Part shown: in pieces, positions 60,194 through 64,000 of the stretch
How the letters are laid out: every line of letters starts with the position of its first letter
How positions within the stretch are numbered: the stretch's first letter is position 1
From: Pseudomonas putida
GTDB taxonomy: Bacteria > Pseudomonadota > Gammaproteobacteria > Pseudomonadales > Pseudomonadaceae
Length of the DNA stretch: 64,000 nucleotides
Assembly (NCBI RefSeq): GCF_001941965.1
Contig: NZ_MKZO01000009.1
Location: forward strand, 62,001-126,000
Direction of reading: 5' to 3'
The notes under the pieces: generated by a model
Told to the model about the DNA's origin: nothing
The model's database searches: none
The model's input: only the letters and a program-made list of their open reading frames with translations
Made by a program: the position numbers and the translations under genes

Positions 60194-62413
60194 GTGTCCG
60201 ACGTCATCCTTCGCCTTGCCCTGCCTTCGCCCCTGCGCAGGCTGTTCGACTACAGGGCCACGGCGAGCATGGCCCGCCAGGCGCTGACCCCGGGCATGCG
60301 CGTGCGCGTGCCGTTCGGGCGCCGGGAGATGATCGGCATCCTCGTGGAAGTCGCCGAACACAGCGAGGTGCCCGCCGACAAGCTGAAACCGGCGATCGCC
60401 CTGCTCGACCCGGTGTCGCCGCTGCCCCCGGCGCTGTTCAAGCTGTGCCTGTGGACTGCCCAGTATTACCAGCACAGCCTCGGCGACACCCTGAGCTGGG
60501 CGCTGCCGGTGCTGCTGCGCCAGGGCGAGCCGGCCGAGGCGCGGCAAGAGCGTTTCTGGCAGGTGGCGCCGAATGCCCGCGCCGACGATCCGCGCATCGC
60601 CCGCGCGCCACGCCAGCGCGAAGCCCTGCACACCCTGGCGCAACATCCCCACGGTGTCGCCCATGGCCTGCTGAGCAAGCTCGGCCTGAGCAAGGACAGC
60701 CTCGACCTGCTGCTGGCCAAGGAGCTGGTCCAGGTGGAAGTCCGCCGCCATGCCCCGCAGGCACGCCACGAACACTGGCTGGCCCAGCCGGAACTGCCGC
60801 TGAACGACGAACAGCGCGCCGCCTTCCATGCCGTGCGCGCCGGTTTCGGGGCCTTCCACGCCTTCCTGCTGGCCGGCGTGACCGGCAGCGGCAAGACCGA
60901 GGTCTACCTGCAACTGATCCGCGAGACCCTCGAAGCCGGCAAGCAGGCGCTGATCCTGATCCCCGAGATCAACCTCGGCCCGCAGACCCTGGCGCGCTTC
61001 GAACAGCGCTTCAACGCGCGCATCGCCCTGCTGCACTCCGCCGTCAATGATCGCGAACGCCTCGACGCCTGGCTCGCCGCCCGTGATGGCGAGGCCGATA
61101 TCATCATCGGCACCCGCTCGGCGCTGTTCACGCCGATGAAAAACCCGGGCCTGATCATCATCGACGAGGAGCACGACGGCTCCTATAAACAGCAGGAAGG
61201 CCTGCGTTACCACGCCCGCGACCTGGCCCTGGTGCGGGCACGGCAAGAGAACATCCCGATCCTGCTGGGCTCGGCCACGCCGTCCCTGGAAAGCCTGCAC
61301 AACGCCCATTCCGGCCGCTACGGCCTGCTGCGCCTGAACCACCGCGCCGGCGGCGCCCAGGCCCCGCGCTTCCTGCGCCTGGACGTGAAGAGCCGGCCTC
61401 TGGACAGCGGCATCAGCGGCCCGATGCAGCAGGCCATCGGCCAGACCCTCGCCGCCGGCCAGCAGGTGCTGGTGTTCCTCAACCGCCGCGGCTTCGCCCC
61501 GACCCTGCTGTGCCACGATTGCGGCTGGCTGTCCGAGTGCCCGCGCTGCGATGCGCGGATGACCGTGCACCAGCGCTCCGGCGAGCTGCGCTGCCACCAT
61601 TGCGGTTATGACGAGCGCGTGCCGCGCCAGTGCCCGCAGTGCAACCATGTCGACCTGCGCCCGGTCGGCGCCGGTACCGAGCGCGCCGAGGAACGCCTGA
61701 GCATCCTCTTCCCGGACTATCCGGTGCTGCGGGTCGATCGCGACAGCACCTCGCGCAAGGACGCGATGAACCAGCTGTTCGCCACCATCCAGCGCGGCCA
61801 GCCGTGCATCCTGGTGGGCACGCAGATGCTCGCCAAGGGGCATCACTTCCCGCGGGTGACCCTGGTGTCCATCCTCGACGCCGATGGCGGGCTGTTCTCC
61901 GGCGACTTCCGCGCCAGCGAGCGCATGGCGCAGTTGATCGTCCAGGTCGCCGGCCGCGCCGGACGGGCCGAGGAGCCGGGCAAGGTGATCATCCAGACCC
62001 ACCTGGCCGACCATCCTTTATTGGTCCAGCTCACCGAGCAGGGCTATTTCGCCTTCGCCGAACAGGCCTTGAGCGAGCGCCGCGCCGCCGGCCTGCCGCC
62101 CTTCGCCCACCTCGCCCTGCTGCGCGCCGAAGCGCACAAGCCGGGGCAGGCGGAAAGTTTTCTCGACGAAGCCTGTTCCGCCGCCGAACGTTTGCTCGCC
62201 GAACAGGGTCTGCATGGCATCGAATTGCTCGGCCCGGTGCCGGCGCCGATGGAACGCCGCGCCGGGCGCTTCCGTGCCCAGCTACTCTTGCAGGCCAACG
62301 CCCGGGCGCCGTTGCACCGGCTGATCGCCGCCTGGCTGCTAGTGTTGGAGAGCCTGCCGAGCGGTCGCCAGGTGCGCTGGTCGATCGACGTGGACCCCGT
62401 GGACCTGTACTGA
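60194..62413 (+). CDS. priA: Primosomal replication restart helicase PriA
   Basis: A 739-residue 3'-to-5' helicase starting at a GTG (60194), MSDVILRLALPSPLRRLFDYR. Residues 1-~100 form the 3'-DNA-end binding domain. The helicase motifs are LLAGVTGSGKTEVYLQLIRE (Walker A, ~222-241) and LIIIDEEHDGSYKQQEGLRYHARD (DEEH Walker B, ~318-341). The zinc cysteines are CHDCGWLSECPRCDARM and CHHCGY..CPQC at ~437-480. PriA reloads DnaB at stalled forks. Length matches P. aeruginosa PriA (739). It precedes argS by 105 bases on the same strand. Confidence 0.97.
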   Translation: MSDVILRLALPSPLRRLFDYRATASMARQALTPGMRVRVPFGRREMIGILVEVAEHSEVPADKLKPAIALLDPVSPLPPALFKLCLWTAQYYQHSLGDTLSWALPVLLRQGEPAEARQERFWQVAPNARADDPRIARAPRQREALHTLAQHPHGVAHGLLSKLGLSKDSLDLLLAKELVQVEVRRHAPQARHEHWLAQPELPLNDEQRAAFHAVRAGFGAFHAFLLAGVTGSGKTEVYLQLIRETLEAGKQALILIPEINLGPQTLARFEQRFNARIALLHSAVNDRERLDAWLAARDGEADIIIGTRSALFTPMKNPGLIIIDEEHDGSYKQQEGLRYHARDLALVRARQENIPILLGSATPSLESLHNAHSGRYGLLRLNHRAGGAQAPRFLRLDVKSRPLDSGISGPMQQAIGQTLAAGQQVLVFLNRRGFAPTLLCHDCGWLSECPRCDARMTVHQRSGELRCHHCGYDERVPRQCPQCNHVDLRPVGAGTERAEERLSILFPDYPVLRVDRDSTSRKDAMNQLFATIQRGQPCILVGTQMLAKGHHFPRVTLVSILDADGGLFSGDFRASERMAQLIVQVAGRAGRAEEPGKVIIQTHLADHPLLVQLTEQGYFAFAEQALSERRAAGLPPFAHLALLRAEAHKPGQAESFLDEACSAAERLLAEQGLHGIELLGPVPAPMERRAGRFRAQLLLQANARAPLHRLIAAWLLVLESLPSGRQVRWSIDVDPVDLY

Positions 62414-62518
62414 CCCCGGCCCCAAAAGGTTGGCAACCCGTGCCCGGCAACGGATAATGCCCAGTTTTTCCACCTGCGCCTCGAAGCGCCACCGCGCTTG
62501 CGGTCGAAAGAGAATCCC

Positions 62519-64000
62519 ATGAAAGACACCATTCGCCAGCTCATCCAGCAAGCCCTGACCCAACTCGCCGCCGAAGGCGTGCTGCCTGAAGGGCTGGCGC
62601 CGGCGATCCAGGTGGAGAACGCCCGGGACAAGACCCACGGTGATTTCGCCAGCAACATCGCCATGATGCTGGCCAAGCCGGCCGGCCTGAAGCCCCGTGA
62701 CCTGGCCGAGAAGATCATTGCCGCGCTGCCGGCCGACCCGCAGGTGAGCAAGGTGGAGATCGCCGGCCCCGGCTTCCTCAACTTCTTCCAGAACACCCAG
62801 GCCCTGGCCTCGCGCCTGGACGCCGCCCTCGCCGACGCCAAGCTCGGCGTGCACAAGGCTGGCGCCGCGCAGAAGGTAGTGGTCGACCTGTCCGCGCCGA
62901 ACCTGGCCAAGGAAATGCACGTCGGCCACCTGCGCTCGACCATCATCGGTGACGCCGTGGCGCGAGTCCTGGAATTCCTCGGCGACGACGTGATCCGCCA
63001 GAACCACGTCGGCGACTGGGGCACCCAGTTCGGCATGCTGATGGCCTACCTCCAGGAAAACCCGATCACCAGCGACGAGCTGTCGGACCTGGAAAACTTC
63101 TACCGTGCCGCGAAGAAGCGCTTCGACGAGTCCGAGGAATTCGCCGACCGCGCCCGTGGCCTGGTGGTCAAGCTGCAGGCCGGCGACGCCGAGTGCCTGG
63201 CGCTGTGGACCCGCTTCAAGGACATCTCCCTGTCCCACTGCCAGAAGACCTACGAACTGCTCAACGTCAAGCTGACCATGGCCGACGTCATGGGCGAGAG
63301 CGCCTACAACGACGACCTGGCCAACGTGGTCAGCGACCTCAAGGCCAAGGGCCTGCTGGTCGAGAGCAACGGCGCCCAGTGCGTGTTCCTCGAGGAATTC
63401 AAGAACGCCGAGGGCGAGCCGCTGCCGGTGATCGTGCAGAAGGCCGACGGCGGCTACCTCTACGCCACCACCGACCTGGCCGCCGTGCGCTACCGCAGCA
63501 ACGTGCTGCACGCCGACCGCGCCCTGTACTTCGTCGACCAGCGCCAGGCCCTGCACTTCCAGCAGGTGTTCGAGGTGGCCCGCCGCGCCGGCTTCATCAG
63601 CCACCCGATGCAGACCGAGCACATGGGCTTCGGCACCATGAACGGCGCCGACGGCCGTCCGTTCAAGACCCGTGACGGCGGCACCGTGAAGCTGATCGAC
63701 CTGCTCAACGAAGCCAAGGAACGCGCCTACACCCTGGTCAAGGAAAAGAACCCAGAACTGCCGGAAGATGAACTGCGCGCCATCGCCAAAGTGGTCGGCA
63801 TAGACGCGGTGAAATACGCCGACCTGTCCAAGCACCGCACCAGCGACTACAGCTTCAATTTCGACCTGATGCTGAACTTCGAAGGCAACACCGCGCCTTA
63901 CCTGCTCTACGCCTACACCCGCGTCGCCGGCGTGTTCCGCAAGCTGGGCAAGGACTTCAGCGAAGTCGACGGCCACATCGTGCTGCAGGCCCAGCAGGAG
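62519..64000 (+). CDS. argS: Arginyl-tRNA synthetase (3' end outside window)
   Basis: The ATG at 62519 opens a frame of 494 codons that reaches the right edge without a stop; full-length pseudomonad ArgS has close to 580 residues, so about 85 are missing. The N-terminal Add-1 domain ([16 protein letters not shown]...) is followed by the class I HIGH motif in [21 protein letters not shown] (~residue 123-143) and [16 protein letters not shown] near residue 388, which replaces the KMSKS loop as usual in ArgS. It charges tRNA-Arg. AAAGAGAAT precedes the start. Confidence 0.97.
   Translation, partial: MKDTIRQLIQQALTQLAAEGVLPEGLAPAIQVENARDKTHGDFASNIAMMLAKPAGLKPRDLAEKIIAALPADPQVSKVEIAGPGFLNFFQNTQALASRLDAALADAKLGVHKAGAAQKVVVDLSAPNLAKEMHVGHLRSTIIGDAVARVLEFLGDDVIRQNHVGDWGTQFGMLMAYLQENPITSDELSDLENFYRAAKKRFDESEEFADRARGLVVKLQAGDAECLALWTRFKDISLSHCQKTYELLNVKLTMADVMGESAYNDDLANVVSDLKAKGLLVESNGAQCVFLEEFKNAEGEPLPVIVQKADGGYLYATTDLAAVRYRSNVLHADRALYFVDQRQALHFQQVFEVARRAGFISHPMQTEHMGFGTMNGADGRPFKTRDGGTVKLIDLLNEAKERAYTLVKEKNPELPEDELRAIAKVVGIDAVKYADLSKHRTSDYSFNFDLMLNFEGNTAPYLLYAYTRVAGVFRKLGKDFSEVDGHIVLQAQQE

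Overview
The window is a chromosomal segment of a high-GC gammaproteobacterium, almost certainly a Pseudomonas of the P. fluorescens lineage. The evidence is the betT/betIBA choline locus, the pilMNOPQ-aroK-aroB-damX-gltBD-hemE order typical of Pseudomonas, and many short intergenic palindromes of the Pseudomonas REP type (GCTGGCAAGCCAGC core). No rRNA, tRNA, insertion sequence, phage gene or CRISPR array was seen.

Layout. 1-1306: 5' part of a DUF1302 outer-membrane family gene on the minus strand. 1554-2876: a CapA/PgsA-type metallophosphatase-fold protein. 3028-9465: choline uptake and oxidation to glycine betaine (betT diverging from betI-betB-betA, with a perfect 20-bp BetI palindrome). 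9750-16316: K+/H+ antiporter NhaP2, an MscK-type mechanosensitive channel and the AMPylase SelO. 16657-17861: thioredoxin 2 and an orphan ParA ATPase, convergent and overlapping.

18174-36081 (tail to 37004): a full aryl polyene (APE) pigment locus, about 20 genes on one strand, most of them overlapping by 1-25 bases. It holds a KS-like partner, two ACPs, an aryl-AMP ligase fused to a dehydratase, a second dehydratase, a ketoreductase and two ketosynthases for the chain. An ammonia-lyase, a methyltransferase and a halogenase-motif flavoprotein act on the aryl head. A glycosyltransferase, two acyltransferases, a LolA-like protein, an RND/MMPL exporter and lipoproteins serve lipid attachment and export. 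The class is known. The local peculiarities are the ammonia-lyase with a mixed selectivity pair, the WxWxIP flavoprotein, a CPA2 antiporter-like membrane protein inside the operon and the ligase-dehydratase fusion.

37011-40714: a LysR regulator diverging from an MFS exporter, a small OB-fold periplasmic protein and a lipoprotein resembling halovibrin. 40822-55337, minus strand, read right to left: pilM, pilN, a pilO-pilP fusion, a short HofQ-like pilQ, aroK, aroB, damX, gltB, gltD, hemE. 55525-57957: penicillin-binding protein 1A (ponA). 58149-60024: malic enzyme, a thermonuclease gene remnant and rpmE. 60194-64000: priA and the 5' part of argS.

Family assignments rest on reading translated sequences and on recalled family features; no database search was run. 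Ape gene symbols follow the order known for the E. coli/Xenorhabdus clusters and are inferred.
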